Assembly (NCBI GenBank): GCA_004009845.1
Contig: RMBW01000056.1
Span: 62,001-126,000, forward strand
DNA: 64,000 bases
Reading direction: 5' to 3'
From: Davidsoniella eucalypti
Lineage: Eukaryota > Ascomycota > Sordariomycetes > Microascales > Ceratocystidaceae
Part shown: positions 1 through 13,376 of the stretch, piece by piece
Numbering within the stretch: the first letter of the stretch is position 1
Layout: the number at the start of each line of letters is the position of its first letter
Translations under genes and position numbers: made by a program
Notes under the pieces: generated by a model
Told to the model about the DNA's origin: nothing
The model's database searches: none
The model's input: the letters and a program-made list of their open reading frames with translations, nothing else

Positions 1-689
1 GTAACCCTCATTAGTACATTTTCTGTGATGAGCTAAGATGGGCCAATTTAACAGCGTATTTGATGATTTCCATGGCCAAGTTCATGATCCAGCCATGTGG
101 TTCACTTGCCAGACAAAAGGCAGCGATATGGTCTATAATCGGAATGAGAGAGTCTAGGTCCCAAGGAGGGAAACCTTATGGCGAAAGTAGCAACAAAGTA
201 ACAACTGACCGAAGGTCCATCGCTAATTTGAAGACAAGTACAAAAAAACCAAGGTTTAGTCATCCTAGTAGGGTTTGATGTCACCGCATTTTAAGCTCAT
301 AGACTGGCTGTGTAAGGCCTTGCCAAGAAAAAGCAATGATATAAATATGTAAAATGGCTTACTGAAAGAGCAACAGCAAAATGAACGAGCCAGTATCGAG
401 TGATTCAGAGCTCATATAAAATTGGAATAGCTTGTTCCCTGGCGATATCGTGCCCAGTGCTTCACGAATCCGATCGGTTGAGCTGTGGTTTTATGCATTG
501 ACCATGTGAAATATGCCTCTTTCCATACTGCTGCCTCCTGTTGCTCTCGGATGAAATCACAAGAAACAAAGTTCAGCGTAAAATACCACTATCAGTTGCG
601 TTTGGATGCCGATGCTTGAACGCTATAGTATCAGAATGTGCATCATAGTGATATATGCTTGGGAAGGTAACATTGCAGAAATCAACGAA

Positions 690-710
690 GAACGAGAACG
701 AGAACGAGAA
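690..710. repeat. short hexanucleotide tandem repeat
   Basis: GAACGA is repeated three times and runs on into an A/G-rich stretch. This is seen directly. No function is implied. Confidence 0.8.
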
Positions 711-3700
711 AGAAAAATCAAAAACCCATACATGTAAGAAAGAAGCTTTAAGAGTAAAAAGGGTGTAGGGCCCACCAACAATGCACTGCTGCAGCATATA
801 TGAGGTTTGTCTGGGGATGGTGATGTTGGTAAAAGGATCGAAAAGGCTTCGGGTGACATCATTCAAAGTCATTGAAATTTATGCCGCCTTTCAAGGCTAG
901 CAAACCGATAACAAGCCTTCTTATGGGGCGTGGAGTAGAAGAGGGGTCGCATGCCGGCGGATAAGAGAGTAAAAAAAAGCTATACGAACGGCGCAAGGCC
1001 ACTGGAGCGGCGTGTTCACAAGGAGAAAGTATTACGCGAAGCTGGGAGAGGCGGAACATTGTTTGCTAGTAATAAGACCTTTTCTTTCTGCAAATTATTT
1101 GCATACTTTTTTTTTCTCTTTCTTTTCTTCTTAGAGTGCGTGCTGCTGTTAATGATATGTGATATACTACGGTGACATTTTAGACAAGTCAGGCTAATTC
1201 AAGACCCCGTCGCTCGTTGATTGCCGTAGCACTGTGAGTAGCAGCACTGGCTATCTATCAATTTCCTTGATGCAATGATAACATATGAAGCCGGCAACGA
1301 TATCAGTAGCTATCTCATCTCTTGGCCAACAGACAATATCTCGCATCCCCTGATGGCCACTGCGCTAAGAAAAAAAAATAACAGGTTCAGGTCACCGCTT
1401 ATTTGTGTGCTTGGTCCGTGACAAACAGCCGCGAAGCTACTGGCCCTGTGATCCTGTATTATTGTAAAGCCCAAAAGATAATAAGAACAATCAATATATA
1501 GGAGACAATATAGGCTACTGTTTTCAAAGGAGAGAAACACCACGCTGTGGCTGTCCACAAAGTCTGAGTGAGATTCCAATACATAACACAAGACCGTGAT
1601 CTAGATCCCCGGCGTGTACAACTTGAAGATGGTGCCATGGTGGAGATGGAGGTGATGGTGCGAAGAGAATCTGGTGCCGAGCGACGCAAACATGCTCGTT
1701 CGATGCAGCCTTGTGGCCATAAAGCCGAGAGCCAAGACAGCGCAAGAGTGGAGGTGTGTGGATTCACGATATATGTATGCATATACTGTCCGTTCGTTGT
1801 CGATGTGGTGCTGTAAGCATTGTATATATGTATATGTATGTATATGTACGGTGTAATGTATGATTTACTTGTATGTAGTCAACGGTACATACGCTCTGAG
1901 GTAATTGCCACCCATCGTCGGTGAACTTTCGGTGCAAGGCTGACTTCAAAGGCTGAAGATCGCCATCTTCATGGACGTACACGGAAAGACCAGGTCCCAA
2001 GAAGAGAAAAAGAGCAGAGGGCGCCTTCCTAAAGCAAAGGACGTTACTGCAGGGGAAAACGAGATCACGATAGTGGGATTTCAGCTTCAGGCAAGCCAAG
2101 GCACTAGGCAATTACTTGATTTTTGCGAAGACGATACTAATCACACTAAGGAAGGAGCTGATTGCTGAAGCTGTTGCCGTATCTGGCTACTGCCTGCAGC
2201 AAAGAACCACAACAAAGAAAAAAAACAATCCTCCTCTTATGCCTTGTTTTCCGAGATCGCTATACAATCGTCATCAACATCATATTCACCATTTCCATAT
2301 GGGCTTTTATCGTCGATATACAGATACAGCCTCATGCAACCATATGGCCACTATCTCATCTACCATCTACCATTTACCATCGATTATCAATATAGTTCTT
2401 GGAGAAAACTATGCTGACCTGTTGCTTGCATCATTTTTGTCAAATCTTCGAATTTCCTGCCCTTTTTACAGCACCAGCATCTTTTTCCTGCAGATGGGCC
2501 TGTCTGGCTGACATGATCTGTGCTGAAATGGTGCTGGGCGTCGTCCTAGACCATATTCTCAATGAAGGAGGTAAATCCTTGCCAATTTCTTCGGTTTCCC
2601 TCATCCCTCTTTGTTTCTTCTTTACACCCCTCCCTAGCGCCTTTGCCATCGAACTGTTTCGCTGTCGCGCCTGCGGGCAAGAGGAAAAAGGAAGCACATA
2701 TGTATTTTCATCTTACTAAAAAGTACGACAACCGCTACTAAGCTTGACGTAGAAAAAAAAACGCCTAAAATCAAGCGATGCCGATGAAAGTGTGCAAACA
2801 AATGCATTTAAGAACCGTGTCACCGCAGCACAGCATATTCCTACCGTGTATCAACAGCATTTGGTCATGTAGATACTCTGTCCCTCATTGTTGTAAGGGA
2901 CATAACAGGCTCTATTGAACTGGAACCTATGGTTGATTCGACAATGGGAGGTGTCTTTCTAAAGATGAAGTTTGTATACATGGCTATTGTCTGTATATGT
3001 GCAAATATGCCAATTGCATAATATGGACGGACAGGCGGTTGAGCAAACACCCGATTACCGTATTGTTGTCGACATCCGCTGCCTTTTTGATTAGTATTTA
3101 CCTCTGCCACCGGACTATATGGATGTATGCATCCGTGCATACATACATATATATATGTACTGTGTACCTTATTAGTCCTTATAAGTGAGTACTGCAGAGT
3201 CTGAAAAGCGTTGACTAACCATCTCGGAACATATTTTGTTTACTACTGCAGCGTAGCAAGATCCTGTCTACACATTAATGTTTATTTCTAGTCCGGTCTA
3301 GTCGAGCATCCATCTCAATACATACTAGTGCGATGGTATTAGTAGTACTGTTACCAGCCATTTATTTGGAAAACTTCTGCGTAGAGGTGCAACGAATGTT
3401 GCTACAGCAGGGTGCATAGTGCCTTGCAGGGCCGGAGCCTGCTCAGCTGCTCTTGGAAGTCAAGACGATTAGTTAGTAATTTAGCCATCCAACCAGCTCA
3501 TTACACTAACCAGAGCTAGTTGTGACCGCTCATATTGGCATTCACTTTGCTGTATTCGATGATTTTCATGTAGCTAGTTATTACAGCCGGAGCCCCCTTT
3601 CGGAACGCCGAAGAAAATCATATTGGCAAAAAGAGACATCTCCGCCATTGCTGGAGAAGAGGAAAAAGAAAACTACAGATTGAGAGACGGGCGGACTACT

Positions 3701-3890
3701 TGCCTCTTGGTTCACACCCCTTTGTATTCTGTGATCCCAAGATAATAACACGAACAACGCTGAAAAGGAACAGCCCCAGACAGACCTTAACTGAGGCCAA
3801 ATCCACACTTCAGCCATGTTGACGACGACACGACGGACGGTTTGCAAGCTCAAATTTGCTTGTTACTATTAGCACATACCAATATACAAC

Positions 3891-3910
3891 GACTACTAGT
3901 ACTAGTAGTC
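3891..3910. repeat. 20-bp perfect palindrome
   Basis: Two 10-base arms, GACTACTAGT and its exact reverse complement, abut with no spacer. The symmetry ends at the flanking bases (C before, T after). It lies about 920 bp upstream of the start codon at 4834. It could be a dimeric transcription-factor site or chance. Confidence 0.85.
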
Positions 3911-4287
3911 TTTTCAAGTATGCAAGTCGGTGGGAGCTTGGAACTGTATTTGATGTATGAGGACAAGGTACCCATGCATCCCCAGACTTACCCTGCTTTC
4001 CCAATTATAACACCGTCCCGTCCCCTCGTCTTCATAATCCACCCCCTAGTCGCTTGTTTGTCGCCAGTAATTGTGCTGGCTTGAGGTGCAAGTCCCGTTT
4101 TTGTGACCTTTTCTAAAACGCTTATTACTTGTGCCCTGGCTCATCCTTTCTCTCACATACTCTTCTTTTTTCATTTTCTCGATGTTGATGCCGTTGTGAT
4201 TTATTGTTGATAGAAGCTGTGCTGCGAGGCGGAGAGAGACTATCCCAAGCACTTATAGCAAGTAGCTAAACCGTGTGTTGATTACTC

Positions 4288-4833
4288 TTGCTGCTATATC
4301 ACTGCCTTATATCTACCTTTGCATATACACATTCGCATTACTTGTTGCTTCTTTTTTTTCTCTTCTACTTCTTGCCAACTTACACAGCCAGGTTACTGCG
4401 GGCTGTGATCCAGACTTGCATTTATCTTCTTTTCTATTCTTATAATTATTATTATTCGCGTCTTTTTCTATTATTTTATACTCCAAAGTTCTCTACGTCG
4501 ACACGCCCTGCTTTATTACTCGCCGCCTTTTTGGTCTTTTATTTTTTGTTTTATTTGCTGAATTCTCCATCGTTACTACACTACGATAGCTTTAAGATAC
4601 CTCCAACCAAGATACTACTAGCTCGACATTTGGTATCTCATACCAACTATAGCGACTACCAACACCAAAAAAGTACGAAAAGTCTTCGATGGACCTCTTT
4701 TCAGTACTATTATAACCACCTATACCTCCCATTTACTACAACTTGCTGCATTACTGGTGACATCAGCAACTGATCCCACGCTTCCAAGCGTACTCTTAGC
4801 CTGCAATATTGGCCCCATAACTCTCTTGATATC
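4288..4833 (+). promoter_or_regulatory. pyrimidine-rich leader upstream of the gene at 4834
   Basis: This is a CT-rich, purine-poor stretch directly upstream of the ATG at 4834, typical of promoter plus 5' untranslated region in filamentous ascomycetes. It has an open frame of about 160 codons that does not begin with a convincing start and is very rich in Tyr, Leu, Phe and Ser. I read that as a composition artefact. No TATA box is obvious. Confidence 0.5.
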
Positions 4834-7800
4834 ATGGGAAACGCGCAGTCACAAGAAGGAGGGTTTATTCCCGGCCAACTTCACACAACCGATGGCATAG
4901 TGTACCGCACTACAGACGGCACAGTTGTTGATTTGAATCCAGCCCAGCTTCAATATATTCGAAATATCGCCTCTCTGTCTGGCGCCATACCAGCACACCA
5001 GAACAAGAAGGGCTCCAAATTTTCAAAAGGTCGTAGTAGTAGTGCCAGTGCCTCCTCTGCTGCAGTTCCAATCCCAGGTATCAAACGTGCATCTACAGGT
5101 CCTACATCGATTCCTGAGCTTCCAGAGCCTTCATTTGGAAGCCATTTTCGTCCCACAGCTTCCTCCCTGCCACAAGAGCCTGTTAACTTGATACCCACGC
5201 TGTCAAACTCTCAACGCCCATATGTTGTATTCCCCTCGACGGAGCAGTACGATGCTTACCAGCTACGGCTACATCACTTCTCTCTACCAGACGAAACCTC
5301 TCGGCAACCAGAAACACCGACGAGGAAAAGCCCCAACTCACCGGATCTGTCCCCCGGTCAAGACTTCTATCCTGTCTTCTCACCTGATGAAGATCGTCCC
5401 CATACTCGGGCCAGTACTGCCCCGGGAACGTCACCTCCTGACGAACCTGACACCATGTTTGCTGGTGTCTTGGGTGATATGAACTCAGAAGATGAAGATC
5501 TTGAGCGCTTGAAAAAGGGTAGACGCACAAGCTTGTTCCGAACAATGTCGAGCAAGGATACCTTTGATCGCGCGCTGAAATCTAGAAGTGTTTTCATCTC
5601 TGGCTCAAAAAAGGATATGCAGGGCCGTAGACCGACTACTGTGTATGATCAGGGCATTGCCGACTTTTACCCCAGCCAAGCTGGAAACAATGCGTAAGTA
5701 AATCTGTCATTGACTATAATGAATTTAAGCCATCTAACATAACTGAATAGTGCCAACGCCTGGATGTTAGCCGGCAATCGAGCTTCATGTGCCTTTGATA
5801 TGATGTCATATGAAGCTCAAAGAATGATGAATCTAAATGAGATTCCTACAGATGCTGTAGACCTTGAGCAGGTTGTATCGGATTCTTCCGTACCAACTGG
5901 TGAACCTGGCTGGAACAACGCTAATGCTGTACCAGAAGCTATTCCTAGAGTGGCCTCTGATATATCGTTGTTCGCACCATCAAGGCGAAGATCGCTGGCA
6001 CAGACTCCCGGCGTAGCTACACGAGCTCAAACATTTTCAACCTACCCATCCAAAAGCTCTTCACTGGCTCGCCCTATAACACCGCCTGGGATGTCGAAGC
6101 GAAATATCAACCTTGACAACATCCGCCCTTTGGCCATTCCTAGCCGCTTGACGGCTGATTGGCAGCAGGAAACATATGAGAGAGCTGTAACACCATGTGA
6201 ATCTCACTACATGCAACTCGGAGGCATGAAGTTTGGCTCCCTCAAGATCATGAACGGTTCTCCTGATGCTAGTCCACGTTCATCTATGAGACTAGCTGTT
6301 ACCAATGATACTGTGGCAGATTCAACAATACGAGAAGGCCCTAGCATCACCGAGAATCCCGTGATAATTGATGCGAAGAAAAAGAAGCGTTCACCTCCTC
6401 CAAATATCCGGCCTCTAATTCTACCAAGTTCTAATCTCGCTGCTCCTCAGGTTGCTTTGCCAAGCTCTGGCTCCATTGAAACTATCGCCACGCCTATTGC
6501 TGCCCTGTTCACCGATCCTTCTAGCAAATCAGACCTTGATATTGTGGAACCGAGTCCTCGACTTGATACATCCCAATTCTGTGCCGAGTGCGAGGGCAGT
6601 CCAGTCATTGTATCTGATAGTACTATCAGTATTGATTTCGGGGCATTCACTTTGACTAGACCGGCAAGCCCTGAGAAAGAGGGTGGCAAGGAGCTTTTAA
6701 CTACATCAAAGCCCCAAGCTTTGGAAGATAGTCTATTCGAAAACGATACAGAATCCGAGTTTTCCGCTGAGATCTTGGATGTGAGACCTGATATCAACGC
6801 TCACCCAGAAGCCAGCGGGGAAAGTAGCGAAGGTCGTCATCTACTAATCAAGACTATATCACGATCGACAAGTGGCGCTGTTTCCACTCCAACTTCCGAG
6901 CACTCAAGCTTAACCAACAAACGGTCAATCAAGGCTGATTCTGGCTATGGTTCTAATCTATCATTGAGATCGTCTCGTAGCTTCAGACTAGGCCGTGGAG
7001 ACAAGGCAAAGGGAACTAGTTCTCAGCATCAAGTACATGTCAACCGTACTTTAGCACCCTCCAGCCTCGAGAGAACTTCATCTCTGAAATCTCCTAGCCC
7101 TAGACTCACGCCTACATCCATCCCCGATGTCCCTCCGCTGCCATCGCCGTTCCAAGATGAGAAGCAAGCTACAATTACGCCCGACATTCCGCCAAAGTCT
7201 CCTGTTACTTTGTCCAAGAAGTCTTCTATGAGATCTCATGCTCGCACTTCATCAACTACTTCTTCCAAGAACTCGTCGAATGTGAAGGCTTCTCACATGG
7301 CTCTCTTGTCAAGCAGACGGTCTTCTACCAAGGAATCTCGTCGGTCATCATTTGATCCATTGTCGCCTTCATTTTTGAGACCTCCACGCTCACCCGACCA
7401 TCCATCTACGCCTCGTTCTATGGGATCTAGTGCTGGATCTCACTTGGCGGTGCAAGGCGATGTCAAATTAAGCAAGTTTAAGCGCCTGCTTAACAGCGCT
7501 GGTATTAGATCGTCTTCACATATTGCCAAGGAGGACATTCCCACCTTCACTATTGATACTGGTTCTCGTGCCTCGTCTTCTAGCTCGTCTCGGAGAGCGA
7601 AGGACCTCAAGAGCGCAGAACTTCTGCATCCCTCTGTGCAACGCCTCGTGCGTGGACAACCGAGCAAAGCCACGCTTCAAACTATCATGAGTGTCGGCAG
7701 CTTTGAGAATGCCCAAACGCCTACCCAATCACAGTCAATGCTTCAGTCAGCACAGGCTGAGCCAGATGAGACTATCGATATCATTGAAGCCGTTGAAACC

Positions 7801-9225
7801 CTGCAGTCTCCCAAGGAATCGGATAGTGGTGTCAAACTGCGCCGTAAGAGATCGTTCATGGGCGAATCTTTTGGTGGTGTGCTTGCACGCTCTAAGTCGT
7901 TGAAGAAGGCCATGTCCAATAGACACTCCAAGGACAAGTCCCCTTCACCCATTCCTTCTCCTGTTAAGCCAGAACGAGAAAAGCCAGAGCGTCCAGCCCG
8001 GTATCGGCGACGATCCAGCAAGAAGGAGCCTTCGAAAGAGAAGCTCGATGCTGAAGCCGCCCAAAAGTTGGCCTTCGAGAAGGGGCTAGCTAACCTTGCC
8101 GAGGAACGGAAGAAGACCATCAACCCAATGCTGGGCCGGATGACTGGAGGCCGTTCTCGTCGGAGTCGTAATAAAGATGCGACTCAAGTTACGTCTCCTC
8201 CTTTAGTTACTGGCGTCTCTGGTGCTGCTTCTGTGGTATCGCATCCCTACTCGTCAGTCTCCCACCGTCGGCCATCGGGGGCTCGTCTTCCCCGGACATA
8301 TTCGACTATCTCACAGCCATACTCGCCTGTGTCATACCATCACGTCGATGCGTCCCCCAATCTGCCATCCAAGACGATGCATCACTCGTCATCAACGCCT
8401 ACTATGCGCACTCGCAGTCTTGTTGGACTACGTCTGCCAAGTTTCTGGTCAGATGCACGTATGGAGTCTCAGCCTACGAGGGCCTCTGTGGCCCCAGCAA
8501 TGCCACCAATGGCCAGAAGACACTCTCGCGCCTCTTCCATTGATAGCCAAGGAGACCATCTGATGATGTCTGTTCAGAGAAGAAGTAACAATGCTAGTAG
8601 CACTCCTGCGTACGCTCGTGTTCAATTCAACACTGCAACCTCAGAGCACTTCGAGATTCACAATCAGCCGATGCGTCCCGGTCGTGCGTACTCGGACATC
8701 GGACGGGCTACCTCGATGACAAGCTCCGCTAGCTTTGGAAACCTTCCATATGATCAGCGTCCTAGCAGTGCCGTGTCTGCTACCGGCATGAGCACGCCCC
8801 TTCCCCATTCGCTTTCTGTTCCCTCACTACCTGGGTATCAAAGACAAAGCCCTGCACAGGGAACATCAACTCATCATCGTTTTGTCCAGCAGCAACAACA
8901 ACATCAGCACCAGCCAATGTTCAATGTACCGGCTCACTACCAGAGCGTAGTTGGACACTCCCGCCCACCTTCTTGCTCGCCAAAGAAGGGCCAGTTTCAG
9001 CTCCTCAGCCCACAAAGTGCATCGATGAGACCGATGTCACAGAATCTGAATACATCTAACAATAGGCTAACTCAGAACATGAGCCATAGCCAACGTCGCC
9101 TACAGCACTCTCGGCAGCGCAGTTGGAGCGCCGATACCGCTTCTGGTCCCGGATATAATGCCCCATACCGTGTATTGCATAGTTACAACTCTCCGGCATA
9201 CCGGAACTCCCCTATTTGGGGTTAA
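4834..9225 (+). CDS. large disordered Ser-rich protein with N-myristoylation signal
   Basis: Two exons, 4834–5693 and 5751–9225, are joined across a 57-nt intron (GTAAGT donor, AACTGAATAG acceptor) and encode 1444 residues. The protein begins MGNAQS, a good N-myristoylation consensus (Gly2, Ser6), so attachment to a membrane face is likely. The rest is mostly low complexity: Ser/Pro-rich, with many S-P and R-x-x-S motifs that resemble kinase sites. A basic, Lys/Glu-rich segment lies at about residues 1020–1090, and a short Gln/His run near residue 1330. I see no catalytic domain, and no signal peptide or membrane segment beyond the lipid signal. I do not recognise the family. A signalling or polarity scaffold is inference from composition only. 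The gene structure is well supported because the frame stays open across the splice. Confidence 0.88.
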
Positions 9226-10029
9226 GCATAGCTGTTATGCTTCCTTTTATTTTCATTCTCTTGCACCAATTTTTACGTCTTATTTCCTTTGTCTTTATTT
9301 TTTTTCTCGGCTCGCACCTATATATCCATAAATCGTTTGTTTATTTCAAGTGCAGCTAGTACCTGTCTAGCGGCATCATCCAATATTGGGTTTTTTCATT
9401 CCTTTCTTCATCCCTTCATTTGCATTGCTTCTTGGCTGCATAGATTACCCGGAGACTTTATGTTCCGTTTATATTTCCTTTCCACTCATGCACTTTTAAG
9501 TGCTTATTGTTACGGACGGTACGACATCGTGCTAATCCTGTCTTTTCAAATATCACTTTCACTTTATTGTTTCTTTTTTTGCTCGAGTTACGATATCTTC
9601 GAGATTATTCTTTCGTTTCCCGCGGCTGCACACCGGACCCGACTTGGGCTGTAGTTTATAAACCGGTTGAGCCGTTCTTTTTTTCTTCCATGATTATGGA
9701 GCTGGCTGTTGATTTGTATGTACATGATGTAAGCCGGCTGGCTTGGAGATATTATACCCAATAACCCCCCCACCAAGGATGGGTCATCTTTTGTTTCGAT
9801 ATTGTTTATCCTACTGGTTCATATATATTTAGCCCTTATCTTTGGTACAAGCCTAACATGTTTAGTTTCCCATATTGAAAATGAATATAAACCATCAATT
9901 GCTATTTAACTTATAAAATCATGAAAAACAAAAACAAAATTAGCCCACCAGTAATGCTTACTTCTTTACAAAGGAAGATGATGTTACATGCTCTACCGAA
10001 CCCTAACTAACCCACATCAAACTCGCCGA
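9226..10029. other. convergent 3' region
   Basis: T-rich sequence follows the stop codon at 9225, and AT-rich sequence leads to the stop of the minus-strand gene ending at 10030. The two genes converge here, so this probably holds both 3' untranslated regions. There is no other gene. Confidence 0.5.
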
Positions 10030-11510
10030 CTACCAGTTTGGATTTATCACGGTAACCCACGTCCAGATCTCTCTCGCTTGGTTGATGGTATATTGAATAA
10101 TCTGGCCATTAGTAATGCCGTAGTAGTTGAAGTTGTCGTTTGTGGTCATGGCCGTCCAAGTGTTGTTCGTGCCGCCGGCGCCGTGTAGCTCTACTGGGTT
10201 ATTCGTCTTCTGGGCAAAGCTCGAGCTCAGAATACCGCCAGTCTCCCAAAGGGTAGTCAGAGTGCCGTTTGCCAACATGATGTAGCTTTGGATATTTGTG
10301 TATTGTGGAGATGTCGTAGAGGGGAGGAATGTGGCCACATCCATACGAGATATGTTCAATGCGTAGGGAAAGACAAAGGCTACATATTGATGGGGCGGTT
10401 AGTATAGTACGCCGACCTGATGAGCTAAATGGGGGTCGAGTAGAATAACTTACACTTTTGGAATACCCCGGCGCCGATGTTGAACTGGTGCAGCGTGATG
10501 TTCTCTGAATTCTGCGTGAAGACTCCAACGCCACTGCTAACGACCTCATCCGGGAACCAAGCAGCCTCGATTGCATCAGGGTTATACGTAGCGGCGACTT
10601 CGAAGGCCTTAGTCGTAGTATTCCACGAATAGTCATCTCCGCTCTGGACCGCCACACGCATATAATCACCCCCGTCTTCATCAACCACGTATGCCAAAGC
10701 CGGGCCCTGCGCATCCGCACCAGAATCGGCAATGCGCGTAGCAGCAAAACGACCACCGATAGGCGTCTCCGCCAAAGCCGCAAACGAGCCTAGCGTCCAC
10801 AGTCTGCCGCCATTAGAGCGTACATGGGCTATAGTTCCCGATGTCGAGAGATAGAACAGGTGGACTTGGCCGTAGGCTACGGCGGCGGACATGGGTGTAC
10901 CGGCTCGGGCTTCGACTTGGGCGTTGTTGGTGGTGCCGCCTTGTACGGAGTATAGATCCCAGATACGGTTGTCAGAGCCGAACACGGCGCAGTGGATGGT
11001 GTTTGCAGAATCCTGGAAGAAGAGGAATTCCCGCGTAATGGTGGATGAGATGGTCAAGAAAGCAGATGTGAGCTGTGAAGAAGGGTGTAGGGTTATACTG
11101 GTCGAAGTAGATGTAGGTGCTGAGCTAGTAGCTGTTCCCGTGCCAGTCGTCGAGCCAGAGTTATTCGAGGCCGAAGTACTGGCAGTATGCGATTTCTTCT
11201 GTGCTAGGACGCCGCCTACCGTACCGCCTACGATTGCGACTATGGCTACGATGATTAGAGCCACGGCTATTAGAAAGGTGCGTTTGGCGAGGCCACATAC
11301 CCGGCCTTTTGCGTGGGCTGTGGCAGCAGCGTGTAGTGGTTTTTCCACCTCGAGGGCTTCTGGTAAGGTGTCTGGTGATGGCGAGGGCTCGGGTGCTGGC
11401 GAGAAGGCAACTTGCTTGCCTGGATCGTCTGGCACTACTTCGAGTGTGCTGTAGTTGGTGAGAGAATCTTGAATTGGAGGAACTGGCGTTGGGACTTGGT
11501 GTGAAAACAT
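10030..11510 (-). CDS. membrane-tethered fucose-lectin-like beta-propeller candidate
   Basis: Two exons, 11510–10454 and 10379–10030, are joined over a 74-nt intron (GTAAGT donor, TACTAAC branch, ATGTAG acceptor) and give 468 residues. A Pro/Glu-rich cytosolic N-terminus comes first. One hydrophobic segment follows at about residues 78–104, then a Ser/Thr-rich stalk at about 107–145. The C-terminal 320 residues are repetitive, with blade-like pieces: an aromatic or aliphatic strand, a D/N-G turn, then a W (for example NRIWDLY, GRLWTLG, DYSWNT). This layout resembles ascomycete proteins carrying a fungal fucose-specific lectin (AAL-type) six-bladed propeller behind a transmembrane anchor. The lectin call is inferred from repeat style and is not proven. 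The orientation would be type II, with the propeller outside or luminal. A different sugar-binding propeller is possible. Confidence 0.75.
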
Positions 11511-13292
11511 GATGATGAGAAGATAGTTAGTATAGCGAATAAGAAAATAGAAGAAGCTAGCAGACGGGGTATGAAGCGGCTGAGATCGAAGATCGAGATA
11601 GATATCGACTAGCGTGATATAAGATCTAAGTTGGTAGTAGTGTAAGCTGCGATGGCTTCTGATATGTCCCTAAACCTAGGACTTGTGGGACAAAGACAAT
11701 CAGATGCCTGATAGAAAAGCTTAATCTTAGTTTAGCTTCAAGCAAAAAAAAACTTGGTGTAAGCGCTCAAATATAGAAAGACAAGATCCTAGGGTAGCTC
11801 TAGACACCGGGAGAGTGGTAGCCTGCACGGTTTTGTTCTTTCTTTTTTTCTTTTTTCTTTTCATTTCTTTTCCCTTGACATATTTGTATTCAGGATTATA
11901 TACTACAAACTGCTTCTTCTATACAAAATCTACCTAAAAGATTTGTTTCCACAATCCGGATCGGCCCCCAAAGCATGGTGATGGGCGGGAAATGGGCTCA
12001 TCTGCCCTGGACCATCCTTGCATTTCGCGTAACATCACCACTAGTTGAAATGTCAGCCCGAAAAGCCAATATTGCTACGCATAACGTAAGTAATCTACAG
12101 GCAGCCTGTATCTCTGCACGGCCATGGAAGGATGAGTAGAGACAGAGATGCCTTCTTAGAAGCTATACGACGTTGGTTCTGGGAATAGCATCAACTGTAC
12201 ATGGCTGGATTAGGGACTGTAGAAGGTGAGGCCACACATACAAACAGTGCTGCAATAGGATTGATCACCACAGAAGGCGTAGCAAGATTATATGGAGCCC
12301 TCCCTCCTCGTACATGTGTGCATATACTGTTTCTCTATCTTTCTGTCGAGTCCTCTTGACGGACTGGGCGACGTATATCTACGCCGTGATCAAGGCAGGA
12401 TTTGACCTCGCTCTCTCGGCAAGAAACATGGGAGGTGAACAAGCTTGAGGAAAATAAAAGGCCTGAAACATGTTGGCGAACCATGGCCGGGAGCCGTCGC
12501 AAAAGAGCGGCGGCTGAGAATGCGTGGACAAACTTTGAAGGACGGACAGTTATAACAAGGTATCAGGGATCTGATTGATAGAATTGGCGAGCTTTATGGG
12601 ATTGTGGCAGGGGCAAAGACGGCACAGCATGACGGACAGGTGTTGTTTCTCTGGCGTTTATAGACCCGTATAACAAGACGTCAATAGCCGAATTAGGTGA
12701 TGATGTTATGTAGTAAGACGGCATATATAGAGTGTCTATTTGCACTCCTGTATCAACACGAGAACTTGAGCCAAGTCCCATTGCAACTTGCTTATTACAT
12801 ACGAATATATACTTTTATCAGGTATACGACTACAACTTCTTGTATCTGTATATCTGTACATAATAATACATACAATGTATGTATTTGTACATTTATGTAC
12901 CAAGCCAACGCGCTTTAGCACGACCATTCCTACTACGACGTCGTGCTGACAGGTAGTACTTGTTAGGAAACAGCCCCCTGTATATATTGACACATGATAA
13001 TGTTAGATGGCAGACAGCATCAGGGTAAGGTGGAGATTAGACGACGATCTAAGTTCAAGTAAGAACATGATTATCGTATATAGAGATATTATCAAGTATT
13101 TTCTATTAACACAACTATTTACAAAGATTTGACAGAAATATCAAGCAAAAGTATATAAATTTGATTATATTTAACATCTACCTAAATCACTAAGATCATA
13201 CGACGCGCAAAAGTATATAAAAGAAAAGAAAAAAACCTCCCAAAAAGCCATCTGTATCACATTAAGCCGTGACTATCCAGAGAAAATCACCA
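11511..13292. other. intergenic region upstream of the lectin-like gene
   Basis: The first few hundred bases form the promoter side of the minus-strand gene starting at 11510. A CT-rich tract lies at about 11830–11875. Beyond it is AT-rich sequence with no gene I can support. From about 13100 the sequence leads into the tRNA-Gly gene. Confidence 0.5.
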
Positions 13293-13376
13293 GCGTAATT
13301 GGTGTAGTGGTAACATTAATCGTTGCCATCTGGTAATGATTTCGATTAGCCCTGGGTTCGATTCCCAGATTACGCA
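13293..13376 (+). tRNA. tRNA-Gly(GCC) with 13-nt intron
   Basis: The 7-bp acceptor stem GCGTAAT/ATTACGC pairs perfectly, with discriminator A. D stem GTGT/ACAT, anticodon stem AATCG/CGATT and T arm CTGGG-TTCGATT-CCCAG all fit. The anticodon loop reads TT-GCC-A, followed by a 13-nt insertion (13329–13341) at the canonical position between bases 37 and 38. The intron's TGGTAA can pair with TTGCCA of the loop, the usual anticodon–intron helix. The spliced length is 71 nt. A TTTT run at 13381–13384 would serve as the Pol III terminator. Confidence 0.93.

Larger units (their letters stand above)
1..4287. other. gene-free AT-rich intergenic region
   Basis: I see no convincing gene on either strand. 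Open frames are short, often lack ATG, and have no splice-linked partners. The stretch contains a short GAACGA tandem repeat near 690, TATG/TACA-rich simple sequence near 1820–1860 and 3130–3160, and a 20-bp perfect palindrome at 3891–3910. It probably includes the promoter region of the gene that starts at 4834. Confidence 0.6.

Noticed and set aside
4288..4773. 161-codon plus-strand frame before the 1444-residue gene
   Set aside because: Start not convincing; Leu/Tyr/Ser/Phe-rich composition typical of CT-rich untranslated DNA.
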